A DNA stretch of 64,000 bases. Source: a bacterium D16-76 (GTDB taxonomy: Bacteria; Bacillota; Clostridia; Oscillospirales; Acutalibacteraceae). The position numbers and the translations under genes were made by a program. The stretch spans positions 62,001 to 126,000 of the forward strand of contig QZEE01000005.1 of NCBI GenBank assembly GCA_009917445.1, given 5' to 3'. The notes beneath the pieces are model-generated. The model did not search any database. It worked only from the letters and a program-made list of their open reading frames with translations, and had not been told where the DNA came from. Below, one piece after another: positions 1 to 8,694 of the stretch. Within the stretch, counting starts at the first letter, position 1, and each line of letters starts with the position of its first letter.

Positions 1-92
1 ACGTTGGTAATGCCCACCTGTTCGGCCAGCTGGTTCAACGAAACCTTCCGCTCGGCCATGCGGGCGTCCAGGTTCAGCACGATCTTCCCCAT
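1..92 (-). CDS. YozG-like small HTH (Cro/C1 family) regulator, 5' part only
   Basis: The first 30 codons of a gene that runs off the left edge of the window. The readable protein starts MGKIVLNLDARMAERKVSLN and continues into a helix-turn-helix that includes QLAEQVGIT, the pattern of the very short Cro/C1-type regulators (YozG family). A GAGGGGGG ribosome-binding site sits just before the ATG at 92. It begins 11 bases after the stop of the DUF2975 membrane gene, and the DUF2975/YozG pairing is common in Firmicutes, so the two are probably one operon. The target is unknown. Confidence 0.75.
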   Translation of the reverse strand, partial: MGKIVLNLDARMAERKVSLNQLAEQVGITN

Positions 93-103
93 ACCATCCC
101 CCC

Positions 104-682
104 TCATACCAGGCCATCCACGTCCTGCTGCATCTGCACCCCCAAGGCAAAGCACTGGGCCAGGCACAGCAGCAAAATACCTGTAACCAAATCCCCGGCC
201 CCGGCGCTGACCTCCGCCTTGTCCGGCCCCAGCACCAGCACGGCAATGCCGCAGAATATCCACTGTACCACCACAATGGCAATGAAGAAAATCCCGATTT
301 CCCGCAGCATGCGCACATTAGCCTTTTGAAAAGGCGTCTTCCCCTGGGAGAATTTCGTAAGCCCCTGGGTGGTGCGCAAAATCAAGTTGACATTGCGGAA
401 CACCATAGTCATCAGGCCCAGGGACAGGGCGCAGTCGATAAGGAAAACGGGCAGGGCGCCGGGCAGCAGATTCCCCTGGGCGTCCGATATCACCAGCGAG
501 AATCCCCGGGAGGCAAGCTCCTCCAAAGGCCCAAGCCGGCCTGGCAGCGCAGGGTCCACCAGTACCAGCACCAGCATTACCACCACGCATATCATGGCGC
601 CGCAGTAGGCGATTTCCAATATCCGGGAAAGGATGGTCGCAATTTTCGTGATTCGTTTTTCATGTGTGTCAAAAAATGGCAT
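104..682 (-). CDS. DUF2975 family membrane protein
   Basis: A protein of about 192 residues with four predicted membrane segments: two in the first half around AYCGAMICVVVMLVLVLV and LPVFLIDCALSLGLMTMVF, then IGIFFIAIVVVQWIFCGIAV and a last one near LVTGILLLCLAQCFAL. The segment FSQGKTPFQKANVRMLREIG is the typical DUF2975 central loop. I chose ATG 682 (MPFFDTHEK) because GGAGG lies 8 bases upstream; a TTG at 697 is also in frame. The small HTH gene follows directly. Such pairs are usually described as a membrane protein with its regulator; the molecular function is unknown. Confidence 0.8.
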   Translation of the reverse strand: MPFFDTHEKRITKIATILSRILEIAYCGAMICVVVMLVLVLVDPALPGRLGPLEELASRGFSLVISDAQGNLLPGALPVFLIDCALSLGLMTMVFRNVNLILRTTQGLTKFSQGKTPFQKANVRMLREIGIFFIAIVVVQWIFCGIAVLVLGPDKAEVSAGAGDLVTGILLLCLAQCFALGVQMQQDVDGLV

Positions 683-714
683 ACAGGGCACCTCCAAAAG
701 TTGATTGTGCCCTT

Positions 715-743
715 AGTATACACCCGAATTTATCGTTTGTCAA
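715..743 (-). promoter_or_regulatory. Sigma-A-type promoter of the DUF2975-HTH unit
   Basis: On the minus strand TTGACA (738-743) and TATACT (715-720) are separated by exactly 17 bases. The predicted start lies close to the ribosome-binding site of the gene at 682. Confidence 0.8.
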
Positions 744-807
744 TAAATATTTAATGTTTTTCGATAAAAGAGAACCCCCGGCCAGTCACCCGCCGAGGGC
801 CCCGTTT

Positions 808-1302
808 TTATCGTTCCGGCAGCGCGCCTTCCCGCAGCATCGCCCGGGGGCAGAACTGGTAAAGCCGCACCCCACCTACCCGGCCTTCAAAGGCTTCAAA
901 GCCCTGAAGCGCCAGGGGCAGGGCCGCGCAAACCTGCTCCGGTTCCTCTATCAGCAGGGTGGTGTGGGCTGTCCAGTTCCGGCTTGTGCCGAAATGCTCC
1001 TTCAGTGTGAGCAGCTCCCGGTTCACGTCCGGCGCCAGGAACAGCACCCGGCCCCCGCCGAATACGCCAAAATGGTTGAAGGTGAGGGAAAAAGCCCTGG
1101 TCTGCCGCAGCGCTTCCTCCATTGCGGCAAGGGTTTCTTCCTGCTCGCTGGGCTGGAAAATCCCCAGGGTGATGTGATGGGGCAGGTTTTTCGTCTGCCT
1201 GCCGGCAAAGCCCGCCCCTACCAGCCGCGCCCGCATTTCCTCTATGCGCCGCTGGGTTTCTTCGTCATACACCGCCATAGCGCACAGGAAAGTTTTGTCC
1301 AT
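808..1302 (-). CDS. 2H phosphoesterase / RNA 2',3'-cyclic phosphodiesterase-like protein
   Basis: A 164-residue protein with the two HxT motifs that define the 2H phosphoesterase superfamily: HHITLG near residue 42 and AHTTLL near residue 116. Family members hydrolyse cyclic phosphates on RNA ends or nucleotides; in bacteria they are often annotated as 2'-5' RNA ligase or ThpR. Length matches the short, single-domain members. GGGAGG precedes ATG 1302. It lies downstream of thrS on the same strand, separated by a repeat-filled gap, so it may have its own transcript. The substrate cannot be read from sequence. Confidence 0.8.
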   Translation of the reverse strand: MDKTFLCAMAVYDEETQRRIEEMRARLVGAGFAGRQTKNLPHHITLGIFQPSEQEETLAAMEEALRQTRAFSLTFNHFGVFGGGRVLFLAPDVNRELLTLKEHFGTSRNWTAHTTLLIEEPEQVCAALPLALQGFEAFEGRVGGVRLYQFCPRAMLREGALPER

Positions 1303-1307
1303 GATGT

Positions 1308-1462
1308 CCTCCCAAAGACCTTAGGGGTTACACCCCTAAGACCCCGCTAACGCATGTTGGGCCTCCGGCAAGATCTTGGGGCTCTGCCCCAAACCCTGCC
1401 AGGGCTCCTCGCCCTGGACCCGCCAAAGGGTTTACACCCTTTGGAATCCCGCCTGGGCTCCC
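1308..1462. repeat. Cluster of short intergenic hairpins (module C)
   Basis: Four small inverted repeats follow one another: CTTAGGGG/CCCCTAAG, GGGGC/GCCCC, CCAGGGC/GCCCTGG and CCAAAGGG/CCCTTTGG, joined by the phrase GCCTCCGGCAAGATCTTGGGG. The same style of hairpin cluster recurs near 21585, 26255, 31660, 34400 and 54400. Confidence 0.7.
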
Positions 1463-1469
1463 CGTCAGG

Positions 1470-3374
1470 TTATTTGATTTCTTTACTGGCGATTTCCTTT
1501 TGGGCCCGCTCTAAGAACGCTTCTACTGAGATCGCGCCTAAGTCGCCGTCCTTCCGGTGCCGCACCGAGACCTCCCCGGCCTCTTGCTCCTTGTCGCCTA
1601 CTACCAGCATATAGGGTGTCTTTTTCAGCTGCGCTTCCCGGATTTTATACCCCGTCTTCTCGCTGCGCAGGTCGCACTCCACCCGCAGCCCAGCCGCTTC
1701 CATCTGCTTCTGCAAGGCCTTAGCATACTCGTGGTGACGCTCCGCAATCGGCAGGATAACCGCCTGCACCGGGCTCAGCCACAGCGGGAACGCCCCGGCA
1801 AAGTGCTCTGTGATCACCCCAATAAACCGTTCAATAGACCCCAGCACCACCCGGTGTATCATCACCGGCCTATGGCGCTCGCCGTCTACCCCTACATATT
1901 CCAGCTCAAACCGCTCCGGCAGCTGGCTGTCCAGCTGGATGGTACCGCACTGCCACGTGCGCCCCAGGCTGTCTGCCAAATGGAAATCCAGCTTCGGCCC
2001 ATAAAACGCCCCGTCGCCCTCGTTGATGACAAACTCCTTGCCCATCCCCGTAATGGCTTCCTTCAAAATCTCCTGGTTCTTCTCCCATTCCTCCACTGTG
2101 CCAATATGGTCCTCCGGCATTGTAGAAAGCTCAATGGTATACGTCAGCCCAAATGTAGAGTACACTTCGTCAAACAGCCGCACCGTCTCTTGTATGATGT
2201 CCTGCATCTGTTCCCTTGTCATAAATACGTGGGCGTCGTCCTGATTAAAGCACCGCACCCGGAAAAGCCCGTGCAGCGCCCCCGAAAGCTCATGCCGGTG
2301 CACCAGACCGATCTCCCCCACACGCAAGGGCAGGTCCCGGTAAGAGTGCGGCTCGCTGGCATACACCAGCATGCCCCCAGGGCAGTTCATGGGCTTAATG
2401 GCAAAATCTGCCTCGTCGATCACCGTGGTGTACATGTTGTCCTTATAGTGGTCCCAGTGGCCAGACCTCTCCCACAGCTGGCGGTTGAGCATAATGGGCG
2501 TCGATATTTCCAAATACTTATATTTCTTGTGGACCTCCCGCCAATACTCCATCAACGTGTTTTTCAGCACCATGCCCTTCGGCAAAAAGAACGGGAACCC
2601 CGGCCCCTCGTCCCGCAGCATAAAGAGGCCCAGCTCTTTGCCCAGCTTCCGGTGGTCGCGCTTTTTCGCCTCTTCCAGCATCTGCAAATGCTCTTCCAGC
2701 TGCGCCTGCTTGGGGAAAGCAATGCCGTACACCCGCGTCAGCATCTTCTTGGTGGCGTCCCCCCGCCAGTATGCGCCGGTAATGGCCGTCAGCTTTACCG
2801 CCTTTACCATGCCGGTGCTCATCAGGTGGGGCCCGGCGCACAGGTCGGTAAAGTCCCCCTGGCTGTAAAAGCTGATGTTCTCCCCGTTCCCCGCGTGCTC
2901 GTCGATCAGCTCCTGCTTATAGCCCTGCCCGGCCATCTTCTCTTTGGCCTCTGCCGGGGCCAGCTCAAAGCGCTCCAGGGGGATGTTCTCCTTGATGATC
3001 TTCTTCATCTCTTCCTCGATCTTCGGCAGGTCGTCCAAAGACAAGGGGCTCTCCATGTCAAAGTCATAATAGAACCCATTGTCAATGGCGGGCCCAATGG
3101 CAAACTTCGTCCCCGGGTACAGCCGGCACACCGCCTGGGCCATAATGTGGGAGCAGGTGTGCCAGTAAGCCTTTTTCCCTTCCTCGCTGTCAAAGGTGAG
3201 GATTTCCAGCGCGCAGTCGCCCTCCAGGGGGGTGCGCAGGTCCCGCACCTGGCCGTCTATGCGTGCGCAGCAGGCAGACTTATACAGCCCCATGCCAATC
3301 GACTTGGCCACCTCCGCCGCTGTCACGCCCTTCTCAAATTCCTTCCCTTGCCCTTTCAAATCCACTGTAATCAT
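1470..3374 (-). CDS. thrS: Threonyl-tRNA synthetase
   Basis: A 634-residue class II aminoacyl-tRNA synthetase that charges tRNA-Thr. It has an N-terminal TGS domain (MITVDLKGQGKEF), the editing domain with HTCSHIMAQAVCRLYPG, and the catalytic core with MNCPGGM and the motif 2/3 stretches RVRCFNQDDAHVF and RPVMIHRVVLGSIERF. It ends in an anticodon-binding domain (VQAVILPIAERHHEYA). The ATG at 3374 has AAAGGAG upstream and gives the usual family length; the frame stays open further upstream, but there it passes through the T-box leader. Transcription is controlled by that T-box, so the gene should rise when uncharged tRNA-Thr accumulates. Confidence 0.97.
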   Translation of the reverse strand: MITVDLKGQGKEFEKGVTAAEVAKSIGMGLYKSACCARIDGQVRDLRTPLEGDCALEILTFDSEEGKKAYWHTCSHIMAQAVCRLYPGTKFAIGPAIDNGFYYDFDMESPLSLDDLPKIEEEMKKIIKENIPLERFELAPAEAKEKMAGQGYKQELIDEHAGNGENISFYSQGDFTDLCAGPHLMSTGMVKAVKLTAITGAYWRGDATKKMLTRVYGIAFPKQAQLEEHLQMLEEAKKRDHRKLGKELGLFMLRDEGPGFPFFLPKGMVLKNTLMEYWREVHKKYKYLEISTPIMLNRQLWERSGHWDHYKDNMYTTVIDEADFAIKPMNCPGGMLVYASEPHSYRDLPLRVGEIGLVHRHELSGALHGLFRVRCFNQDDAHVFMTREQMQDIIQETVRLFDEVYSTFGLTYTIELSTMPEDHIGTVEEWEKNQEILKEAITGMGKEFVINEGDGAFYGPKLDFHLADSLGRTWQCGTIQLDSQLPERFELEYVGVDGERHRPVMIHRVVLGSIERFIGVITEHFAGAFPLWLSPVQAVILPIAERHHEYAKALQKQMEAAGLRVECDLRSEKTGYKIREAQLKKTPYMLVVGDKEQEAGEVSVRHRKDGDLGAISVEAFLERAQKEIASKEIK

Positions 3375-3407
3375 ACGTGTGCTCCTTTCCCGCCAGGGCC
3401 AAGCAGC

Positions 3408-3442
3408 AAAAAAGCCCGCCCCAGCAAAATTCTGGGGCAGGC
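3408..3442 (-). terminator. T-box-controlled intrinsic terminator
   Basis: An 11-bp stem (plus-strand arms 3414-3424 and 3432-3442, one G-U-type mismatch) with a 7-base loop is followed on the minus strand by TTTTTT. It lies between the T-box and the thrS start, where the regulated terminator is expected. Confidence 0.88.
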
Positions 3443-3699
3443 CGGCTTCCTTTTTGTAGATTTTGAAGCGTCCCGCGGTTCCACCCGGATTCAAAGCGCG
3501 CAAAAGCCCGCTTCCTTCATTGGGCCGTAACGGGGCCGTCCGTCTGTCCTTAGCCGCCCTTAGGCGGGTTCGGCAGCTGCTCAAAGGTGGTGTCCCCAAA
3601 AGCCCCCGCTGCCGGCGCTTTCAGCCTATGGCGCCAGCTCTCTTTGGCGGGCCCGCGCTTTCCGGGCGTCCTTGTCAAAGCATGTAGTTTTGTTAAATT
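3408..3699 (-). promoter_or_regulatory. T-box riboswitch leader of thrS
   Basis: Reading the minus strand, the leader starts with a GC-rich stem containing AAAGAGAG (loop E/AG-bulge type). A GACACCACC stretch, where an ACC threonine specifier triplet is plausible, comes before the conserved T-box TGGAACCGCGGGA (plus strand 3471-3483). The terminator/antiterminator region follows. This is the classic arrangement for tRNA-sensing control of a synthetase gene. The exact specifier triplet needs a folded model. Confidence 0.92.
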
Positions 3700-3705
3700 A
3701 ACGCT

Positions 3706-3734
3706 ATCATAGCACCCCCCGCCCTGTTTGTCAA
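3706..3734 (-). promoter_or_regulatory. thrS promoter
   Basis: TTGACA (3729-3734) and TATGAT (3706-3711) on the minus strand with a 17-base spacer. Transcription would begin near 3699, immediately before the T-box. Confidence 0.85.
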
Positions 3735-3809
3735 GATGGCCGCCCCGCCTCCCCGTAAAAATATTTCCGGATTATTTTTCCTTTTTGGAAAAGAATCCCC
3801 TTTGCCACC

Positions 3810-3839
3810 TTGACAAATTACCCACCCGCGCGATACAAT
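3810..3839 (+). promoter_or_regulatory. Promoter of the rny leader
   Basis: TTGACA (3810-3815) and TACAAT (3834-3839) with an 18-base spacer. It implies an untranslated leader of about 330 bases before the RNase Y start at 4175. Confidence 0.75.
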
Positions 3840-3845
3840 AGAACT

Positions 3846-4174
3846 GCAATGCACTTGGTGCTTTATATATTTTTCGCTTATTTCATGTAACCGGCAGCTT
3901 TGGCCTGCGTTTTTGATAGACCCGCCGCCAAAAGGCCCCTGTACCGCCTTTTGCGCGTATAGGCGTTTTATATCCTTTCCCCAGCGGAAAGCCAGGCCCG
4001 CCTGCCATAAAACCCACTGAAATAAAACAATAAATATATGACCCGGGGGCCCGCCCCCCGTGTATCCGCCACCATGCATTTGCCGGGGGCGGTTTTTTCT
4101 TCCCCTGGCGTGCCATGTACCAAGACCCATGACCAGGAAAATATTTTACATCACGCAGAAAAGGAGGTGCCCGG
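3846..4174 (+). other. Long rny leader with a terminator-like hairpin; possible attenuator or small RNA
   Basis: No convincing gene is present in these 330 bases. An 8-bp GC stem, CCGCCCCC (4051-4058) with GGGGGCGG (4085-4092), is followed by TTTTTT. Just upstream, GGGGG at 4045-4049 could pair with the same C-run and so compete with that stem. The leader may attenuate rny, or end as a separate small RNA of about 250 nt. Confidence 0.5.
4051..4098 (+). terminator. Terminator-like hairpin in the rny leader
   Basis: Stem CCGCCCCC/GGGGGCGG with a 26-base loop, followed by a run of six T. It lies 76 bases upstream of the rny start codon, so it can only act as an attenuator or end a leader RNA. 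Confidence 0.55.
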
Positions 4175-5737
4175 TTGAACGGGATAGCAGTATGGCTGTG
4201 CATCGTCATTGCCCTGGCGGCTGCTGCCGTAACAGGCGGCGCGGCGTTTTTCTTTGGCGTCTACTACCGTAAAAGCAAGGCAGAGGCCGCTATCGGCTCC
4301 GCTGAGCAGGAGGCCAAGCGCATCGTAGGCGAGGCCGTTAAAACAGCAGAGGCCAGGAAAAAGGAGATTGTGCTGGAAGGCAAGGACGAGGTGCACAGGC
4401 TGAGGAATGAATCCGAAAAGGAGCTGGCGGACCGCCGCAAGGAGATCCAGCATCAGGAGCGCCGCATCCTGCAAAAAGAAGAGACCTTAGAACGCAAGCT
4501 GGAAAGCGTAGATAAAAAGGAAGAGCAGGCCAACGAAAAGAACAGAAAGGCCGAAGAGCGCCTGCGGGAAGCCGAAAGCGTAAAGAAGAGCCAGTTTGAC
4601 ATGCTGGAGAAAATCTCTTCCTTCTCCCAGGAGCAGGCCAAGGAATACCTGCTGAAAAACCTGGAAAACGAGCTGGTCCACGAAAAAGCCGTAAAGGTCC
4701 GGGAGTATGAGCAGCAGGTGAAGGACGAAAGCGACAAGGCCGCCCGGGAGATTTTGGCCTTGGCCATCCAGCGCTGCGCCGCAGACCAGGTGTCCGAGGC
4801 CGCTATCAGCGTCGTGCCCCTGCCCAACGACGAAATGAAGGGCCGCATCATCGGCCGCGAGGGACGCAACATCCGTGCCATCGAGACCCTTACCGGCGTA
4901 GACCTGATTATCGACGACACCCCCGAGGCCATCACCCTGTCCAGCTTCGAGCCTGTCCGCCGCGAGGTGGCCCGCATTGCCTTGGAAAAGCTCATTTCCG
5001 ATGGCCGCATCCACCCCACCCGCATCGAGGAGACCGTGGAAAAAGCCCGCCGCGAGGTAGAAAACACCATCAAGTCCGAAGGCGAGCGGGCTGTGCTGGA
5101 GGTCGGCGCCAATGGCGTCCACCACGAGCTGGTAAAGCTTTTGGGACGCTTGCGCTACCGCACCAGCTATGGCCAGAACGTCTTAAACCACTCCCTGGAG
5201 GTGGCCTTCCTTTCCGGCATGATCGCCAGCGAGCTGGGCCTTAACCCCACCGTGGCCAAGCGCGCGGGCTTGCTCCATGACATCGGCAAGGCCCTGGACC
5301 ACGAGGTAGAGGGCAGCCACGTGCAGATTGGCGTAGACGCCGCCCGCAAGTACCGGGAAAGCGAGGCTGTCATCCACGCCATCGCCGCCCATCATGGCGA
5401 CGTAGAAGCCAAGACCATCGTGGCCTGCATCGTCCAGGCGGCAGACGCCATTTCCGCAGCCCGGCCCGGCGCCCGCCGGGAAAACCTGGAAAATTACATC
5501 AAACGCCTGGAAAAACTGGAAGAGCTGGCCTCCTCCTTCGAGGGCGTGGAGAACTGCTATGCCATACAGGCTGGCCGCGAGGTGCGCATTATGATCAAGC
5601 CCGAGGTGGTCAGCGACGAGAAGATGACCCTTTTAGCCCGGGAGATCTGCCAGAAGATCGAAGCCGAGCTGGACTACCCCGGCCAGATCAAGGTGAACAT
5701 GATACGGGAAAGCCGCGCTGTAGACTACGCCAAGTAG
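4175..5737 (+). CDS. rny: Ribonuclease Y
   Basis: A 520-residue membrane-anchored endoribonuclease that starts mRNA decay in Firmicutes. Visible parts are an N-terminal membrane helix (residues 5-30), a long Glu/Lys/Arg-rich coiled coil (about 35-190), a KH domain ([15 protein letters not shown]) and an HD domain with [12 protein letters not shown], the catalytic His368-Asp369. The start is TTG 4175, with AAGGAGG 7 bases upstream; no ATG fits both the RBS and the membrane helix. Length is typical for the family. ymdB follows after 76 bases, the conserved order in this phylum. Confidence 0.97.
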   Translation: MNGIAVWLCIVIALAAAAVTGGAAFFFGVYYRKSKAEAAIGSAEQEAKRIVGEAVKTAEARKKEIVLEGKDEVHRLRNESEKELADRRKEIQHQERRILQKEETLERKLESVDKKEEQANEKNRKAEERLREAESVKKSQFDMLEKISSFSQEQAKEYLLKNLENELVHEKAVKVREYEQQVKDESDKAAREILALAIQRCAADQVSEAAISVVPLPNDEMKGRIIGREGRNIRAIETLTGVDLIIDDTPEAITLSSFEPVRREVARIALEKLISDGRIHPTRIEETVEKARREVENTIKSEGERAVLEVGANGVHHELVKLLGRLRYRTSYGQNVLNHSLEVAFLSGMIASELGLNPTVAKRAGLLHDIGKALDHEVEGSHVQIGVDAARKYRESEAVIHAIAAHHGDVEAKTIVACIVQAADAISAARPGARRENLENYIKRLEKLEELASSFEGVENCYAIQAGREVRIMIKPEVVSDEKMTLLAREICQKIEAELDYPGQIKVNMIRESRAVDYAK

Positions 5738-5763
5738 CCTGCCGCCAAACCCGGAGGAACCCA

Positions 5764-5789
5764 AAAGGTGCGCCCCCCAGCGCACCTTT
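5764..5789 (+). other. Hairpin between rny and ymdB
   Basis: A perfect 10-bp stem, AAAGGTGCGC with GCGCACCTTT, and a 6-base loop. Only a short T run follows, so it may be a weak terminator or an RNA-processing/stability element that sets the ratio of the two products. Confidence 0.65.
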
Positions 5790-5813
5790 ATCCATTTAGG
5801 GAGGAAAAAACCT

Positions 5814-6587
5814 ATGGTAAACATCCTGTGTATCGGCGACGTGGTGGGCTCTGTAGGCCTGCAGTTCCTGCGGGCCAAGCTGCCCCCCTTAAAAAAGGCA
5901 AAGGCAATCGACCTGGTCGTGTGCAACGGCGAAAACGCCGCCGACGGCAACGGTGTCACCCGCGCTTCGGTAGAGCATCTCTTAGACAGCGGTGTAGACG
6001 TGGTCACCACCGGCAACCACAGCTTCCGCCGCAAAGAGTCCTACGACCTTTACGACGAAGCCCCCACCCTCCTGCGCCCAGCCAACTACCCCCCCGCCGC
6101 CCCAGGCCGGGGCCTGTGCGTGGTAGACCTGGGCCGCACCCAGGTAGCGGTCATAAACCTCATGGGCACCGTATATCTCGAAAGCCTCCGCTGCCCCTTC
6201 GAGACCCTGGATACCCTTTTAAAGACCCCGGGCCTGCCCCGCCTCTGCGTGGTGGACTTCCACGCCGAAGCCACCGGCGAAAAGCGCGCCATGGGCTTTT
6301 TTGCCGACGGCAAAGTTACCGCCCTTTTCGGCACCCACACCCACGTCCAAACCTCCGATGAAACCATCCTCCCCCATAGCACCGGCTACATCACCGACGC
6401 CGGCATGACCGGCGTCACCGCCTCCGTCCTGGGCGTCAAGCCCGAGCTCATCATCCACAAGCTCACCACCAAGCTGCCCACCCGCTTCGACCTGGCCAAA
6501 GGCCCCTGCCACATGGGCTGCGTCCTTTTCACCGCCGACGAACGCACCGGCCTGTGCACGGGGGTGGAGAGGATGCGCATCCTGTAG
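5814..6587 (+). CDS. ymdB: YmdB-family metallophosphoesterase
   Basis: A 257-residue calcineurin-like phosphoesterase of the TIGR00282/YmdB family. Metal-binding motifs are visible: GDVVGSVG at the N-terminus, NGENAADGNGVT, TTGNHSF (residues about 64-70), VDFHAEATGEK and the GTHTHVQTSDE block near residue 185. Bacillus YmdB hydrolyses 2',3'-cyclic nucleotides and influences biofilm and motility decisions. GGGAGG precedes the ATG. It follows rny in the same direction, as in most Firmicutes, and the two are likely cotranscribed through the intervening hairpin. Confidence 0.93.
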   Translation: MVNILCIGDVVGSVGLQFLRAKLPPLKKAKAIDLVVCNGENAADGNGVTRASVEHLLDSGVDVVTTGNHSFRRKESYDLYDEAPTLLRPANYPPAAPGRGLCVVDLGRTQVAVINLMGTVYLESLRCPFETLDTLLKTPGLPRLCVVDFHAEATGEKRAMGFFADGKVTALFGTHTHVQTSDETILPHSTGYITDAGMTGVTASVLGVKPELIIHKLTTKLPTRFDLAKGPCHMGCVLFTADERTGLCTGVERMRIL

Positions 6588-6725
6588 GCCTCTTTTGGGG
6601 ACTCTGTCCCCAAGCCCCTGCAAGCCTTTTTGGAAAAAGGCTTGACCTAAAAACTGCCCGCACCCACGCTTGGGGCATCCTGGCGCTTATGGCCCGGTAC
6701 CCTTTGTGGGTGCTTTTTTTGCGTT
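6588..6725. repeat. Intergenic repeat (module D) ending in a terminator-like hairpin
   Basis: The stretch has AAGCCTTTTTGGAAAAAGGCTT, then GCCCGCACCCACG, then GGCGCTTATGGCCCGGTACC and finally GTGGGTGC followed by TTTTTTT. The outer GCACCCAC/GTGGGTGC arms form a stem. A clear relative lies inverted at 56560-56660 and a more diverged one at 41820-41960. Here it may also terminate the rny-ymdB transcript. Confidence 0.75.
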
Positions 6726-6803
6726 TTTTGCTCGGGGGGAATTTACATTTTGGCACGGATAACACCGGAAACATGGATAAGAATACCAGGTGGAGGTGTT
6801 TTT

Positions 6804-6959
6804 ATGGACACAAAAGAATGGACCCTGGGGCAGACCACCTATGAGGTAAGCCGCTTTTTTAACGAGGCCCGCACCGTGCAGGACGCCCTTTCCCAGCGCA
6901 TTTTACAAAATTTGGCCCGCCCAGACCCGGTTGACGCACCCCCAGCCAAGACGGTATAA
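6804..6959 (+). CDS. Small TnpW-like protein next to a serine recombinase
   Basis: A 51-residue protein beginning MDTKEWTLGQTTYEVSRFF. The TTYEV stretch and the following helix resemble TnpW-type small proteins encoded beside TnpX recombinases in Tn4451-like mobilizable elements, but the match is by pattern only. GGAGGTG lies 5 bases before ATG 6804. It ends 21 bases upstream of the large recombinase and is in the same direction, which supports a shared element. Function is unknown; an accessory role in excision or regulation is only a guess. Confidence 0.55.
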   Translation: MDTKEWTLGQTTYEVSRFFNEARTVQDALSQRILQNLARPDPVDAPPAKTV

Positions 6960-6980
6960 TAAGCCTGTGGGCGGTCCTCT

Positions 6981-8693
6981 ATGGAGGCGAATCAAAAACC
7001 AATGAGAACCGATACTTTACCGCTTGCCTTTGACTATCTCCGCCTTTCAGACGAAGAAGCCAACGCAGGCGAATCTTCAAGCATTACAAACCAGCGGAAG
7101 ATTATTAAAAGCTACTGTGAGCAGCACGGCATCGTTTTAGTGCGGGAGTTTGTAGACGACGGCTGGTCCGGCGGCAATTTTGAGCGCCCCGGCTTCCAGG
7201 AAATGCTGCGTATGCTGGAAAAGGGGCAGGTCAATATGGTTATTACCAAAGACCTGTCCCGCCTGGGCCGCGATATGCGGGAGGCCAGCTACTACGCCGA
7301 GCAGTATTTTCCCGAGCGCGGCATACGCTACCTGGCCATCGCCGACAATTTTGACACCGAGCAGGAGAACATCATGGCCCCCTTCCAGTTTGCCATGAAC
7401 GAAGTCTACCTCCGCGACGGCTCCCGCAAAGTAAAAGACGTGCTGCGCAACAAACGCGAAAATGGAGAATACTGCGCCTGCCCCCCCTACGGCTACCGCA
7501 AGGACCCGCGGGACAAAACCCGCCTCACGCCCGATGAAATGGCCGCGCCCATTGTGCAGCGCATATTTTCCCAGGCGGCCAAAGGCGACTCTACCCGCAA
7601 AATCGCGCTGGACTTGACAGCCGCCGGCATCCTCCCCCCACTGAAATACCGGGTGCTCTATTCAGGCAACTTTAAAGAGGAAGGCGCTGCCCGGGCGTCA
7701 GACTCCTGGAACTACACCACAGTCAAGCGGATTTTAAAAAACCCGGTATACCTGGGCCACACCCTGCTGGGCAAAACCAAGAAAGCCAGCTTCAAATCCA
7801 AAAAGAAGGTGCCCGTGCCAAAAGAGGGCTGGGCCGTCACCAAAAACACCCACCCGCCTTTGGTGACCGAAATAGACTTCGAGCGGGCCCAGCAGAACCT
7901 TGGGCGCGGCGCAAAAGACTATTCCGCTTATGAGCATGTGCGTAAAAGCATTTTTTCCGGCATCGCCGTCTGCGCAAAATGCGGCCACTCCCTGTGCTCT
8001 TGCGGCACCGTCTACAAGGGGGAGCGGGAAAAATATTGGTACCTTTCCTGCACCCACCAGCGGAAAGACATCCGCAACTCCTGTGACGGCGTGCGCATCC
8101 GCTACAGCGACCTCATAGAGCTGGTGCGGCAGGACCTAAACGCCCTGCTGGCCCTCTCCCCCTCGGGGATGGAAGAGCTTGCCCGCAAGGTGCTGAAAGA
8201 AAGCGGGAGCGAGGAAGCCCAAAAAGCTCAAAAGCTGCAGCGGGAGCACGGCGAAACGCGCCTAGCTACCATTGACCGGATCATCACCAAACTCTACACC
8301 GACAACGCCGAAGGCCGGCTGGCCGATGACAGGCTGGGCCATATGGTCGAAAGCCTGGAAAAAGAGGCCCAGGGCATAAAAGCCATGCTCCGCGAAACCG
8401 CCGGAAAAGACAACGGGCAAAAGGCCGAAGACCGCTTCGCCAAGTTCTTTTCCCTGGCCAAAAAGTACAGTTTCCTAGAAACGCTGGACCGGGATTCCCT
8501 GCTGGCCTTCGTAGAGCGGATTGAAGTCGGCCCCAAAGAGCTGCCCCCCGGGGTTGAGAAAACCACCCACCGCAGCCAGCCCTACCGGCAAAGCGTGCGC
8601 ATCTTCTATAAATTCATTGGCGAGCTGCCCCCCGCCCCCCTAAAAGACTTCCCAAGGGAACCCGATGCCGCCAGTAATCCCCCTTTGTTGTAG
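6981..8693 (+). CDS. Large serine recombinase (TnpX-like)
   Basis: A 570-residue site-specific recombinase. The N-terminal resolvase domain has FDYLRLS with the catalytic Ser near residue 23, then DDGWSGGNFERPGFQ and TKDLSRLGRD. The recombinase domain follows (PPYGYRKDPRDK, TVKRILKNPVYLGH). A zinc ribbon CAKCGHSLCSC lies near residue 332, then a coiled-coil region rich in Lys/Glu. This build is that of TnpX-type enzymes, which excise and insert elements through a circular intermediate. The start is uncertain: ATG 6981 has a weak ribosome-binding site and ATG 7002 is an alternative. Confidence 0.9.
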   Translation: MEANQKPMRTDTLPLAFDYLRLSDEEANAGESSSITNQRKIIKSYCEQHGIVLVREFVDDGWSGGNFERPGFQEMLRMLEKGQVNMVITKDLSRLGRDMREASYYAEQYFPERGIRYLAIADNFDTEQENIMAPFQFAMNEVYLRDGSRKVKDVLRNKRENGEYCACPPYGYRKDPRDKTRLTPDEMAAPIVQRIFSQAAKGDSTRKIALDLTAAGILPPLKYRVLYSGNFKEEGAARASDSWNYTTVKRILKNPVYLGHTLLGKTKKASFKSKKKVPVPKEGWAVTKNTHPPLVTEIDFERAQQNLGRGAKDYSAYEHVRKSIFSGIAVCAKCGHSLCSCGTVYKGEREKYWYLSCTHQRKDIRNSCDGVRIRYSDLIELVRQDLNALLALSPSGMEELARKVLKESGSEEAQKAQKLQREHGETRLATIDRIITKLYTDNAEGRLADDRLGHMVESLEKEAQGIKAMLRETAGKDNGQKAEDRFAKFFSLAKKYSFLETLDRDSLLAFVERIEVGPKELPPGVEKTTHRSQPYRQSVRIFYKFIGELPPAPLKDFPREPDAASNPPLL

Positions 8694-8694
8694 T

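Noticed and set aside
1557-3530. Long open frame opposite thrS (about 657 codons)
   Set aside because: It mirrors the thrS frame at high GC, has no ribosome-binding site or family resemblance, and covers the T-box.
3693-4209. Minus-strand frames in the rny leader
   Set aside because: No recognisable domain or proper start, and they run opposite to a consensus promoter and hairpin.
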